A stretch of DNA of 32,154 nt from an uncultured Gammaproteobacteria bacterium (GTDB lineage: Bacteria; Pseudomonadota; Gammaproteobacteria; Pseudomonadales; Pseudohongiellaceae), in contig CAJXPR010000035.1 of NCBI GenBank assembly GCA_913058135.1, positions 1-32,154 of the forward strand. The letters run 5' to 3'. Below are positions 24,101 through 32,106 of this stretch, piece after piece. Position numbers and translations under genes: made by a program. Under the pieces are notes generated by a model. That model saw only the letters and a program-made list of their open reading frames with translations, was not told the DNA's origin and did no database searches. Every line of letters begins with the position of its first letter. Position 1 is the first letter of the stretch.

Positions 24101-25114
24101 CTACTGAAATCCTTCCGGGTTATTGCGCTGCCAACGCCAGGCGTCCTCACACATGGCTGCCAGTCCCAGCTGGGCACGCCAGCCCAGTTCACGTTCCGCC
24201 TTGCCCGGGTCGGCGTAGCACTCGGCAATATCGCCCGGGCGACGAGCGACCACACCATAGGGAATGTCATGGCCAGCAGCCTCAACAAATTCCCTGATCA
24301 CCTCAAGAACGGAGTAACCTGTGCCCGTCCCCAGATTATATACGTCTACGCCTGTTCCGGTTGACAGCGAGTTCAACGCTGCGAGGTGGCCTTTCGCCAG
24401 ATCCACCACGTGAATATAGTCGCGCACACCGGTACCGTCACGTGTGGAATAGTCATCACCAAATACTGACAGCCTCTCCAGCTTGCCAGCTGCCACCTTT
24501 GACACGTAGGGCATAAGATTATTGGGCGTGTCCAGCGGGTCCTCGCCTATCAATCCGCTGTGGTGGGCGCCCACCGGATTAAAGTAACGCAATACTGCCA
24601 CATGCCAGTCGTCGTCACTGGAGGCCAGATCTGCCAGCATTTCCTCAACAAAAAGTTTACTGCGACCGTATGGGTTCGTCGGATTCAGCGCAGCCGACTC
24701 AGCCACAGGATTTATCGAGGGGTTACCATAAACAGTGGCGGAAGAACTGAACACAATCTTTTTCAAACCCACAGCATCCATCGCCTGCAACAGACTGCGG
24801 CTGCCAGCCACGTTGTTGTCGTAATACCGCAGCGGATGACTCACTGACTCGCCAACGGCTTTCAGACCGGCAAGGTGGACTACAGCGTCGATGTTGTAAT
24901 CCTCCAGAACCCGGCGCAGCAGCGATTCATCCAGAATATCACCCTGAATAAAATCCACCGATTGTTCTGCGATAGTCTCGACCCGGCGGATGGCTTCCCT
25001 GTTGCTGTTGCTCAGGTTATCCACAACCACGGCCTGAAAGCCGCTGGTCAATAATTCAACGCAGATATGTGATCCTATATAACCCGACCCTCCGGTAACA
25101 AGAATCCTTTGCAT
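24101..25114 (-). CDS. galE: UDP-glucose 4-epimerase
   Basis: A 337-residue protein that matches GalE along its whole length. The NAD site is VTGGSGYIGSH (residues 6-16). The active site is SSSATVYG with Ser124, and Tyr149-x3-Lys153, the same positions as in the E. coli enzyme. The nucleotide-sugar region FNPVGAHHSGLIGEDP, RDGTGVRDYIHVVDLA and the C-terminal GYSVLEVI are present. The start is ATG 25114 with ggga 6 bases upstream. The frame is open far upstream, but that part overlaps the previous gene and has no homology. It interconverts UDP-glucose and UDP-galactose in the cytoplasm and implies galactose or a derivative in the glycan. An 11-base triple repeat lies just upstream. Confidence 0.96.
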   Translation of the reverse strand: MQRILVTGGSGYIGSHICVELLTSGFQAVVVDNLSNSNREAIRRVETIAEQSVDFIQGDILDESLLRRVLEDYNIDAVVHLAGLKAVGESVSHPLRYYDNNVAGSRSLLQAMDAVGLKKIVFSSSATVYGNPSINPVAESAALNPTNPYGRSKLFVEEMLADLASSDDDWHVAVLRYFNPVGAHHSGLIGEDPLDTPNNLMPYVSKVAAGKLERLSVFGDDYSTRDGTGVRDYIHVVDLAKGHLAALNSLSTGTGVDVYNLGTGTGYSVLEVIREFVEAAGHDIPYGVVARRPGDIAECYADPGKAERELGWRAQLGLAAMCEDAWRWQRNNPEGFQ

Positions 25115-25135
25115 AACGACTCCCTGTCTTATTGA

Positions 25136-25164
25136 AATCCTTTTCCAATCCTTCTTCAATCCTT
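25136..25164 (-). repeat. Three AAGGATT repeats spaced 11 bases apart upstream of galE
   Basis: On the plus strand AATCCTT occurs at 25136-25142, 25147-25153 and 25158-25164, an exact 11-base period. On the minus strand these are AAGGATT repeats that begin at the stop codon of the sulfotransferase gene and end 21 bases before the galE ATG. The spacing equals about one DNA turn, and each copy looks like a weak ribosome binding site. It may be a repeated protein site, a ribosome standby site or a chance expansion. Confidence 0.5.
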
Positions 25165-25947
25165 CCCGCTCTGATCCATCAGAATGCACACACTGCATGC
25201 AGGGGAGTTGATCAGGCCGTCCCGTGTCTCCCGGTAGGCGCGTCTTGCCCGCGCCTGCAGCCACTCCGGCACTACTATGTCATCGTAGCTCCGTTGCAGT
25301 TGTGTGACCTTGCCAAGGCCGATGGCTTCCGATGAATCACCAGTCCGTTTCCTGCCCGTGAGCGGCATTGTCCGATAGCGCTCACTCAACGGCTGTTTCA
25401 GGTGCAGGAACGCTGTCAGGGTATCAAGTGTGGTGATCGTTGCAAAGCGCAGGGCTTCGGCGTCCAGGTACAGGAAGTCTACCGGGCTGTTGTGCGCCAA
25501 TTGATTGATGCAGGCAAGGCGGCTGACATAATAGTCTACTGCGCCTGCTTCGGTGGCAAACTCGTGCTGCGGATCGACCTTGCGATACAGGCTGATGATG
25601 CTGGGAATGGTGCGCTCGGGAGAGCGCAACGCAAACATCACTTTGCCTTTGCGAAACAGCTCCAGATCGACCGCATGGTCATGCAGTACTTTGTCAAACA
25701 GATAGCGCGCACCTTTCTTCGGACGATGTTCGGCAAAATGCAGCAATCGCTGACGAAGCAGGCTCTTCCGGCTGTGGTATCCGATATGCATTTCATAGTA
25801 ACCTTCGACCTCCGGATTACTGCCCAGAATATGGCCCAGCAGGCTGGTATTTGCGCGCATGTGACTCAACAACAGGACCGGTCGGTAATTGCGCAGCAGG
25901 ATCGAGGGGTGTCTGCGCAGAGTCTGTATGTGGGTGGCCGCACGCAT
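25156..25947 (-). CDS. Sulfotransferase family protein, divergent
   Basis: A 263-residue protein. The N-terminal RPVLLLSHMRANTSLLGHILGSNPEVEGYYE (about 22-52) has the form of a PAPS P-loop with SHMRANTSLL in place of the common G-x-x-x-S-G-T-T, as in Stf0 or LPS-type sulfotransferases. KVMFALRSPERTIPSIISLYR near 102-122 fits the 3'-phosphate-binding segment (Arg then Ser). VDFLYLDAEAL is the late conserved segment. The ATG at 25947 directly follows the GT2 stop codon. The open frame reaches an ATG at 25995 but that part overlaps the GT2 gene. I judge it the fifth sulfotransferase of the locus, with less certainty than for the others. Confidence 0.75.
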   Translation of the reverse strand: MRAATHIQTLRRHPSILLRNYRPVLLLSHMRANTSLLGHILGSNPEVEGYYEMHIGYHSRKSLLRQRLLHFAEHRPKKGARYLFDKVLHDHAVDLELFRKGKVMFALRSPERTIPSIISLYRKVDPQHEFATEAGAVDYYVSRLACINQLAHNSPVDFLYLDAEALRFATITTLDTLTAFLHLKQPLSERYRTMPLTGRKRTGDSSEAIGLGKVTQLQRSYDDIVVPEWLQARARRAYRETRDGLINSPACSVCILMDQSGKD

Positions 25948-25948
25948 A

Positions 25949-26938
25949 TCAGAAGGAAAACCTCCGCCGCAAGGCGAGGTACAGGCAGTAGCCATGCCAT
26001 TTCAAGGTGTAGCGTAGTGCCAGTGCCTGATTTGCATGCTCACTGGCAGTGGCAATGCGACCGTTGCCGAGCTGAATGCCCGTCAGGTGTTTGTAAATGT
26101 CGGACAGCGCACGCGTGGCATAACAACGCACGCTTTCCCGTCGGGCGCGCAGAACGGCCTTTTTCAGGACGCTGACCTGATAGAGGCGCTTTTCCAGGTC
26201 GCCGGCCAGCGTGGACATATTGTCTTTTTTCGCCGGATCGGGAATATTGTGTCGGGCGCTGTATACCGGGGAGTACAGTATGCACCGGGCAGCATCAAGC
26301 GTGCGCAGGTAGATGTCGCGGTCACACTCATAGCGAATGTCCTCGTCCATGCCGCCCATGTCCAGATACAGTGCCCTGCGGATAATGCTGCAATTCAGAT
26401 GAGCAAATCCGCGGCTGGACAACAGAAACTCCGAAGTGACGCGGTAGGCGTATTCAGTAATCTGTTTTTGCGAACCCAGCCTCGTTTCGAGATCGGCGAT
26501 CCATAGCTTGTCGGGGTTCAGTTCGCCCTGACTGTTGTAGGCCTTCTGATTGCAGTAAAGCGCATCGACCGCAGAGTCCGCCGTTAGCAGCGCGGTGTGG
26601 GCGCGCTGCAAGTGTTCGGGATCACACCAGGTATCATCGTCGTCAAGGAAGCAGAGGTAGTTCCCGACAGCGAGGGAGGCTCCCGAATTCATCGCGTAGC
26701 TCTGCCCGTGGCCGTTCGGCAGCTGTGGTAGATAGTGCCACTTGACGCGAGCGTCGCAGTTTCTCTCGAGTGTGTGATAATCAGCGAGTAACTCGTCCGC
26801 AGAGCCGTCGTTGATCACGATGATTTCCAGCTCCCGGAAGGATTGCGCCAGTACTGAATTGAGAGCTTCACGAAACAGCGCGGGCCGGTTGCGGGTCGGA
26901 ATGATCACCGAAAAGTACGGGGTGGCAGAAAGTTCCAT
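25949..26938 (-). CDS. Glycosyltransferase family 2 protein
   Basis: A 329-residue GT-A glycosyltransferase. It starts PYFSVIIPTRNRPALFREALNSVLAQ, followed by IIVINDGSADE, and has the metal-binding DDDDTW near residue 100. A conserved later part, HLNCSIIRRALYLDMGGMDEDIRYECDRDIYLRTL, has the acidic ED-type catalytic region. The C-terminal 80 residues are helical and positively charged. ATG 26938 lies 6 bases after the previous stop codon. It should act at the cytoplasmic side on a lipid-linked acceptor. The donor sugar is unknown. Confidence 0.9.
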   Translation of the reverse strand: MELSATPYFSVIIPTRNRPALFREALNSVLAQSFRELEIIVINDGSADELLADYHTLERNCDARVKWHYLPQLPNGHGQSYAMNSGASLAVGNYLCFLDDDDTWCDPEHLQRAHTALLTADSAVDALYCNQKAYNSQGELNPDKLWIADLETRLGSQKQITEYAYRVTSEFLLSSRGFAHLNCSIIRRALYLDMGGMDEDIRYECDRDIYLRTLDAARCILYSPVYSARHNIPDPAKKDNMSTLAGDLEKRLYQVSVLKKAVLRARRESVRCYATRALSDIYKHLTGIQLGNGRIATASEHANQALALRYTLKWHGYCLYLALRRRFSF

Positions 26939-26944
26939 GTTTGC

Positions 26945-27766
26945 TCAGACCGCCAGTTGGGAAAAAATTCTCGACCGCAGCTGACTGAGCGAACGTGTCC
27001 AGGGCGGCAACGGTTGTCCTATGCAATGGAACAGTTCCGGCGCCTCCGCTACACATTGTGCAAGCACGGTCTCTTCATCGTGACCATAAGGCATGCGAGC
27101 CGCTTTGGGCAGCATGTCAAAGTACAGTGCCTCCAATGCCTGCCAGGCCTGACTGTCGCCCTCAAGGTAGCCGGCGCTCAGCGGCAGGCGCCGGCCAAGA
27201 AAGCGCATGTCATTGCCGTAGTGTGAAATGCATCCCGGCTCACCATCCATGCGAGGGAAGTTCCAGTTTTCGCGTTCACCGTTCACGCGTGCAATGGACG
27301 CGTCAATCCAGGCGAGGGACTCCTTGTTTTGACGGCGTCCCACAGCGGCAACAAGAGGGACCTTGCTAAGCCAGATGGCCAGCATACTGATATAGCTTTC
27401 GCGACCTCCCTGTTGCAGGTCCCGCCAGAAGTGCACGACACCTTTTTCTCCCGCATAGCTCTTTGTCTGGTTGAACTCGTCGAGTCGCATGGCTGCGCAG
27501 GCATCAACAAAGCGCTCGGCCCATCCCCAGCACGCCAGGCTCTGCAAAGGGGCACGGATGGGCTCCAGCAGGACCTCATGCTCTGCCGCCAGCGCCAACG
27601 CTTTTTCGAGAACAGTAACATCATCATGGTAAAAGATGACGTGGCTTCTCCTGAGCAGGGCGAACGTTGCCGGGAGGCAGCTAAAGTAGTGTTCGGGAGA
27701 GCGTTTGGCATTGTTCGGCACAATCCACAATCCGGTTACATAAGTGCGATACAACGTAGCCTCCAT
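26945..27766 (-). CDS. HtrL/YibB-like protein, putative glycosyltransferase
   Basis: A 273-residue protein. YVTGLWIVPNNAKRSPEHYFSCLPATFALLRRSHVIFYHDD at the N-terminus, WLSKVPLVAAVGRRQNKESLAWIDASIARV in the middle and GHDEETVLAQCVAEAPELF near the end follow the pattern of the HtrL/YibB family. This family is found in lipopolysaccharide and capsule loci and is thought to be glycosyltransferase-like, but has no proven function that I know. ATG 27766 has aagga close upstream; the longest frame starts one codon earlier with TTG. It sits between the O-ligase-like gene and a GT2 gene. The family assignment is from memory of the pattern and is moderate. Confidence 0.6.
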   Translation of the reverse strand: MEATLYRTYVTGLWIVPNNAKRSPEHYFSCLPATFALLRRSHVIFYHDDVTVLEKALALAAEHEVLLEPIRAPLQSLACWGWAERFVDACAAMRLDEFNQTKSYAGEKGVVHFWRDLQQGGRESYISMLAIWLSKVPLVAAVGRRQNKESLAWIDASIARVNGERENWNFPRMDGEPGCISHYGNDMRFLGRRLPLSAGYLEGDSQAWQALEALYFDMLPKAARMPYGHDEETVLAQCVAEAPELFHCIGQPLPPWTRSLSQLRSRIFSQLAV

Positions 27767-27839
27767 CAATCCTTGATTGGCTGTTCACTGCAACAGTATT
27801 TCAATGCAATATTTTGGCCAAGTAACGCTGACCCTGTAT

Positions 27840-29219
27840 TTACAACGACTTACGAATCTGGGCCGGGTGGTGTCCCGGCATCACTGTAAAGTTTTTCGAC
27901 ACTGCCGGCGTTCTTGATGCCGCGTCTGGCGCGGAAGCGGATACAAGACTCCGTCGCATCTGCACCATCACAACCACCAGGCCGAACATGGCGTATAACA
28001 AATCGAAGTACGCCAGGCTGACCCCCATGCCGGTAAACCCGAAACCGACCAGCGAGAGAACCAGGGCGTTGGACAGGTGGCGATACCACAGTACCCCGCA
28101 GCGCTTTCCCAACCGTGCGTTCTTGATGCTGTTCAGCAGCGCCAGCAGCAGCGTCATCAGAAAGATGAACAGACCCACAAAGCCGTGATCGCCCAGCACC
28201 TGAAAATAGATATTATGGGCCGCCTTGGGGCTCAATCCTTCAGGAATCGGCACGGTATAGATGGGACCGAAGTCCGGCGTATCGGGCGCGTAATAATTCC
28301 ACACATTGGGCTCTACTGTGGCTCGGAAGCCGCCGCCGGTGAACGGGTTATCAGCAGCCACCATCGTGGATATTTTCCAGGCCCACAGGCGACCCACAAA
28401 GGAGCTGTCCTCCACCGCAGTGGTGGTGGATTCCTGCCGCTGTCTCCAGTCCTCCGGCGCATTCTGGTAGAGGACGGGCAGCATCAGGACGGCGACCAGT
28501 GCCCATGCCACTTTGTGTCGGGACGTAAGCCAGAATGCGAATGCCAGTACCGCAAGACCAATAAAACCGCCACGGGAAAACGTACCGACAATGGCGATAA
28601 TGTTCAGTGCCAGCAAGCCCCACAGGCCCAAGCGTAACCACCGGTGCCGGGTGACCTGCGTTAGATACAGGATGAAAGGTATGCTCATGTTGATGGCTGT
28701 CGCCAGATCATTACGGTCAGCGATCGCGCCTGCACGGCCACTGATGCGGTGACCACCGCCGGAGAGAATGAATTTGACCGCTTCCATGGCAGCATAAGCC
28801 GACACCGCCAGCACGATGGCCCAGATGAAGGTGTCAATCTGCAGAGGCTTGCGCAGAATCAGGATGACAAACAGGAACAGCAGCAGAATCTTGATGAACT
28901 CCTGCCAGTCGGCCCATACCCGGGCGGGGTTGGAGCTGAGGCTGAACACGGAGGTGACCAGTGTCCAGAAGCCGAACATGAGCACCCAGAAGGTGAGGCC
29001 GGTCATCGGGAACGATTTATGTTTGGTAACGAACATATAGGATAGCGCCGTTACCAGCACAATGGTCAGGTTGAGCCGGAAACTCTGGGAAAAACCAAAG
29101 GCCCACTCGGCGGGTGCTGTCAGCGCAATCCAGATCCAGGCCGCCAGCCCGAGGTAGGGCCGCTTGAACGAATAATAGATGGCAACAAATAAAAAACCGA
29201 CCAGAAGTAAATCACGCAT
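27840..29219 (-). CDS. Exosortase A system-associated O-glycosylation ligase-like membrane protein
   Basis: A 459-residue membrane protein with about ten hydrophobic segments. The start MRDLLLVGFLFVAIYYSFKRPYLGLAAWIWIALTAPAEWAFGF and the later RAGAIADRNDLATAINMSIPFILYL and GTFSRGGFIGL are characteristic of the putative O-glycosylation ligase of exosortase A loci, related to the O-antigen ligase WaaL and polymerase Wzy. A large loop between the last segments (about residues 255-345) is outside the membrane. ATG 29219 has agga 9 bases upstream. By family it would attach or polymerise glycan at the periplasmic side. It is the only ligase or polymerase-like protein in the window. Confidence 0.9.
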   Translation of the reverse strand: MRDLLLVGFLFVAIYYSFKRPYLGLAAWIWIALTAPAEWAFGFSQSFRLNLTIVLVTALSYMFVTKHKSFPMTGLTFWVLMFGFWTLVTSVFSLSSNPARVWADWQEFIKILLLFLFVILILRKPLQIDTFIWAIVLAVSAYAAMEAVKFILSGGGHRISGRAGAIADRNDLATAINMSIPFILYLTQVTRHRWLRLGLWGLLALNIIAIVGTFSRGGFIGLAVLAFAFWLTSRHKVAWALVAVLMLPVLYQNAPEDWRQRQESTTTAVEDSSFVGRLWAWKISTMVAADNPFTGGGFRATVEPNVWNYYAPDTPDFGPIYTVPIPEGLSPKAAHNIYFQVLGDHGFVGLFIFLMTLLLALLNSIKNARLGKRCGVLWYRHLSNALVLSLVGFGFTGMGVSLAYFDLLYAMFGLVVVMVQMRRSLVSASAPDAASRTPAVSKNFTVMPGHHPAQIRKSL

Positions 29220-29302
29220 CAATCTTCATCCTGATTACTCGACCAATAGAACAGGTAGCAGACAGAGCAGACAACCATCAAAAGATACAGGCTGTCGATC
29301 AT
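29219..29302 (-). CDS. Possible 27-residue membrane peptide coupled to the O-ligase gene
   Basis: A short minus-strand frame starts at ATG 29302 and ends with TGA overlapping the O-ligase ATG (tgATG-type overlap). The peptide is MIDSLYLLMVVCSVCYLFYW followed by a polar acidic end, a plausible single membrane helix. No clear ribosome binding site is seen before its ATG. It may be a coupling leader peptide or a small membrane subunit, or a chance frame. I do not recognise it. Confidence 0.3.
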   Translation of the reverse strand: MIDSLYLLMVVCSVCYLFYWSSNQDED

Positions 29303-29438
29303 GAGCTTATCACTGGGTGCTTGAGTATCAGGCGACCCGTTACGGGCCGGTTTCCTGGTGCATGCATGGCGTCCATACCGTGCTTTCTCCTTTCCCTGGT
29401 TTATCCGGGCCTGGTTTGTGTGGCAGGTTCAACCAGGG

Positions 29439-31184
29439 CTACATCTTTTCCTTTAACTGCGTTACCGCCTGATGAACCTGCGCAAAACAGGCGCGGTAGA
29501 CTTCTTCCTCGTGATTATAGGGGTCGGCAATCTCCGCGTCCCCCTGTCCGGCCTCGCGAGATCCCGGGCCCAACAGAAAAGTCCTGTCTGCCGCTGCCGG
29601 GTGCTCATCAATCAGCCGGTCATATTGCCGCTTCTCCATGACAAAGATGACATCGCTTTGCGCCAGTAATGCATCAGTGATGCGGGCAGAGCGGAATCGC
29701 GACAGATCAAAACCGTGTTCACTGGCGACGGTCTGCATTGTCGGGTCTGCCGGGCGATCATTGTCATGGTGGAATCCTGCCGACAAGACGCGTGTTTGGC
29801 AACCCTTTGGCAGCAAAGTTGTCAAAATCACTTCGGCGACGGCGCTGCGATTTATATTGCCGTAACAGATAAACAGCACCTGGTTTGCCGCCCGCACTTT
29901 TTCCCCGACCGTGCCATTGCGCCACAAGTGACGCTGACGCCGGACAAAGATCTTCTCGCTGATCACACCCGACGCACGGTTCCTATATTGACCCGCCAGT
30001 CGAATAATTTCAACCAGGCCAGGTAACGGATCGCTGAAGCTCTGGGTATCGAAATGATGCTTCGGAGAAAAGCAGCGACCGAGATCGCGCATTACAGCGC
30101 TGACAGTCGGTGGTTGCACCAGGGCGTTATTGTCCTGTGTTCCGCGATGGCGGAGTACCATTTCATGCCACATCAGATCACGGCCCAGGTTTCTGCAATA
30201 GACGCCCGGACGATAGGCCGGGTATTCGCTGATGGCACCCGTCAGGCACAATTCCGCCAGCATGGCCGGGAAATCGGCGCCTGCGGCTGCAGCAAGCGGC
30301 AACGATCCCCAAAAGCGGCCATTGATTTCCATCAGGCAGTAGTCGCCACTTTGCGGATTCCATTTGAATTCCACCATCGCTACGCCGGTCCAGTTCAGTG
30401 CCTGTATCAGTTTTCGGGTGGCTGCCAGCAATACCGGTTCAACTGCGGTGCTGATACGGAAACTGCTGCCGCCACCGGTCAGGGGTGTTTCGTGCAAACG
30501 CAGGTGCTGGAACGGGTAGAGAATTTCCCCGTCCCGTGCAATCAGCTCAATGCCCGTGCCAAGGCCATGGCAATAACTCTGCAGCAATATCGGCGAGTGG
30601 CGGAGGCCCGATTCACACTGGCGATACAGTTCCGCCCCGGTTGCGGCGTAGCTGACGTTTCGTGTGCTGTAACCGGACCCGGCAGCAGCGACCGAGCGGC
30701 TGGGTTTGACCACCACCGGATAAGTCAGCTCTGACGCGTGGCTGGCGAGTTGCCCGATATCACTCAGGCAGACACTACGGGGAACGGTCACGCTCAGGCT
30801 TTCGGCCAGCCGGCAGGTTTGCGCCTTGTCGAGCACCTGATTCAGACTCCGGGCGTCAGGCATGGCAATCCGGGTCTCGCCGAAGCGATGTCGGTGAGCT
30901 GAAAGCGGCACCAGGGTGCGCTCGGTCACGGGAATCACCAGGTCGTAATGCCTTGCCGCCAGCTGTGCCTCCAGCCAGGTCAGGAACGGCGCTTCGCCGG
31001 CCAACGGGTCCGGGTATCGCCATTTGTCAGCCACCCGCCGGGAATAAGAGGCGATGGGAGCCTCGACCGCGCTGGCGATATCAACAAGATAACCTTGCTT
31101 CACCAGAGAGCGAACAACGGTCAGGGCAGGTACCAGGTCTGCGTCGAGCACCAGGATACGGATGGGCTTGGACGGATTCTTCAC
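29439..31184 (-). CDS. Fusion of ATP-grasp domain and low-molecular-weight protein tyrosine phosphatase
   Basis: A 581-residue protein. Residues 8-320 are an ATP-grasp fold: a pre-ATP-grasp start RILVLDADLVPALTVVRSL, TYPVVVKPSRS with Lys160, QSYCHGLGTGIEL, and the metal-binding EFKW and MEINGRFWGSLPLA (Glu286, Asn288). Residues 435-581 are a low-molecular-weight phosphatase: the P-loop CYGNINRS (Cys440, Arg446) and the acid loop DPYNH (Asp554). The usual second Cys of the loop is Asn here. The start is GTG 31184; no strong binding site is seen. Wzb-type phosphatases control capsule export kinases, and ATP-grasp ligases join a carboxylate to an amine. Their joining in one protein suggests modification of the glycan tied to export control, which is inference. 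Confidence 0.85.
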   Translation of the reverse strand: MKNPSKPIRILVLDADLVPALTVVRSLVKQGYLVDIASAVEAPIASYSRRVADKWRYPDPLAGEAPFLTWLEAQLAARHYDLVIPVTERTLVPLSAHRHRFGETRIAMPDARSLNQVLDKAQTCRLAESLSVTVPRSVCLSDIGQLASHASELTYPVVVKPSRSVAAAGSGYSTRNVSYAATGAELYRQCESGLRHSPILLQSYCHGLGTGIELIARDGEILYPFQHLRLHETPLTGGGSSFRISTAVEPVLLAATRKLIQALNWTGVAMVEFKWNPQSGDYCLMEINGRFWGSLPLAAAAGADFPAMLAELCLTGAISEYPAYRPGVYCRNLGRDLMWHEMVLRHRGTQDNNALVQPPTVSAVMRDLGRCFSPKHHFDTQSFSDPLPGLVEIIRLAGQYRNRASGVISEKIFVRRQRHLWRNGTVGEKVRAANQVLFICYGNINRSAVAEVILTTLLPKGCQTRVLSAGFHHDNDRPADPTMQTVASEHGFDLSRFRSARITDALLAQSDVIFVMEKRQYDRLIDEHPAAADRTFLLGPGSREAGQGDAEIADPYNHEEEVYRACFAQVHQAVTQLKEKM

Positions 31185-31309
31185 TGCCAGAGTGTTGCCT
31201 TCTGTTCCAGAATCAGGCAGATTTTACCCTTGAAACACCATGACGTCCACGGAGAGGGCGACAAACGATGGTATTTCCCAATATCACTCACGGTGCAGGA
31301 ACGAATCCG
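31185..31309. promoter_or_regulatory. Divergent intergenic region between the long minus-strand run and cysD
   Basis: These 125 bases separate the first gene of the minus-strand run (start 31184) from cysD (start 31310), so both promoters should be here. A cysD ribosome binding site, agga, lies 9 bases before its ATG. A weak candidate for a plus-strand promoter is TTGCCT with CAGATT 17 bases later, near the left edge. Shared control of glycan and sulfate genes is possible, but no operator is evident. Confidence 0.4.
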
Positions 31310-32106
31310 ATGAATCAGACTCACTTGGCTCCCTTTTTTAACCTGGCTCCCTTGACTCACTTGCAGCGCCTGGAAGCTGAATCCATTCATATCATGCATG
31401 AGGTAGTGGCCGAGGCCGACAACCCGGTGATGATGTATTCCGTCGGCAAGGACAGCGCTGTCATGTTGCACCTGGCGCGTAAGGCGTTTTATCCGGCGCC
31501 ACCCCCGTTTCCGTTGCTGCATGTGGATACTACCTGGAAATTCCGGGATATGTACGACATGCGCGAGCGGACAGCGCGCGACGCGGGCATGGAGTTGAAA
31601 GTCTGGCAGAATCCCGAGGCGCTGGCGCAGGGCGTGAACCCGTTTGATCACGGGTCGGCGCTGCACACGGATATGTGGAAAACCCAGGGTCTGAAACAGG
31701 CGCTGGATCACTACGGCTATGATGTGGCGTTCGGCGGCGCGCGTCGTGATGAAGAAAAAAGTCGCGCCAAGGAACGCATTCTGAGTTTTCGCAGTGCCCA
31801 GCATCGCTGGGACCCCAAGGCCCAGCGTCCCGAGTTGTGGCATCTGTACAACGGCCTGAAACAGCCCGGCGAGTCAATTCGCGCGTTCCCGCTTTCCAAC
31901 TGGACGGAACTCGATATCTGGCAATACATTCTGTTGGAGGATATCCCTATCGTACCGCTGTATTTCGCCAAGGTACGCCCGGTGGTCGAGCGCGGTGGCA
32001 CGCTGATCATGGTCGATGACGATCGCATGCCTCTGCACGACGGCGAAACGCCGATGATGAAGAAAGTGCGCTTCCGTACATTGGGCTGTTATCCACTGTC
32101 CGGTGC
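31310..32106 (+). CDS. cysD: Sulfate adenylyltransferase subunit 2 (small subunit of ATP sulfurylase), 3' end missing
   Basis: About 265 codons of cysD are present; full-length proteins have about 300 residues. Family features are the PP-loop [37 protein letters not shown], the signature [32 protein letters not shown] and [15 protein letters not shown], ending at GCYPLSGA where adapter begins. CysD makes adenosine phosphosulfate from ATP and sulfate with the GTPase CysN. APS kinase then makes PAPS, the donor for sulfotransferases. cysN (or cysNC) is expected downstream of the cut. The N-terminus carries an in-frame 18-base repeat not seen in the standard protein. ATG 31310 has agga 9 bases upstream. 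The reading frame runs on into adapter without a stop, so residues after about 265 are artefact. Confidence 0.97.
31318..31371 (+). repeat. Three imperfect 18-base repeats in the cysD N-terminus
   Basis: The units are at 31318-31335, 31336-31353 and 31354-31371. gactcacttg is exact at units 1 and 3, and ggctccctt is exact at units 1 and 2. They are in frame and encode (Q)[12 protein letters not shown] and THLQRL. The last unit corresponds to the normal start of CysD (LTHLRQLEAESI in E. coli), so the first two look like a duplicated extension. Confidence 0.6.

Noticed and set aside
25115-25264. N-terminal extension of galE by 50 codons
   Set aside because: It overlaps the preceding gene, includes the 11-base repeats and has no GalE similarity. 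ATG 25114 gives the normal start and has a good ribosome binding site.
25402-26175. 257-codon plus-strand frame opposite the divergent sulfotransferase and GT2 genes
   Set aside because: It spans the junction of two well-supported minus-strand genes and has no domain or ribosome binding site.
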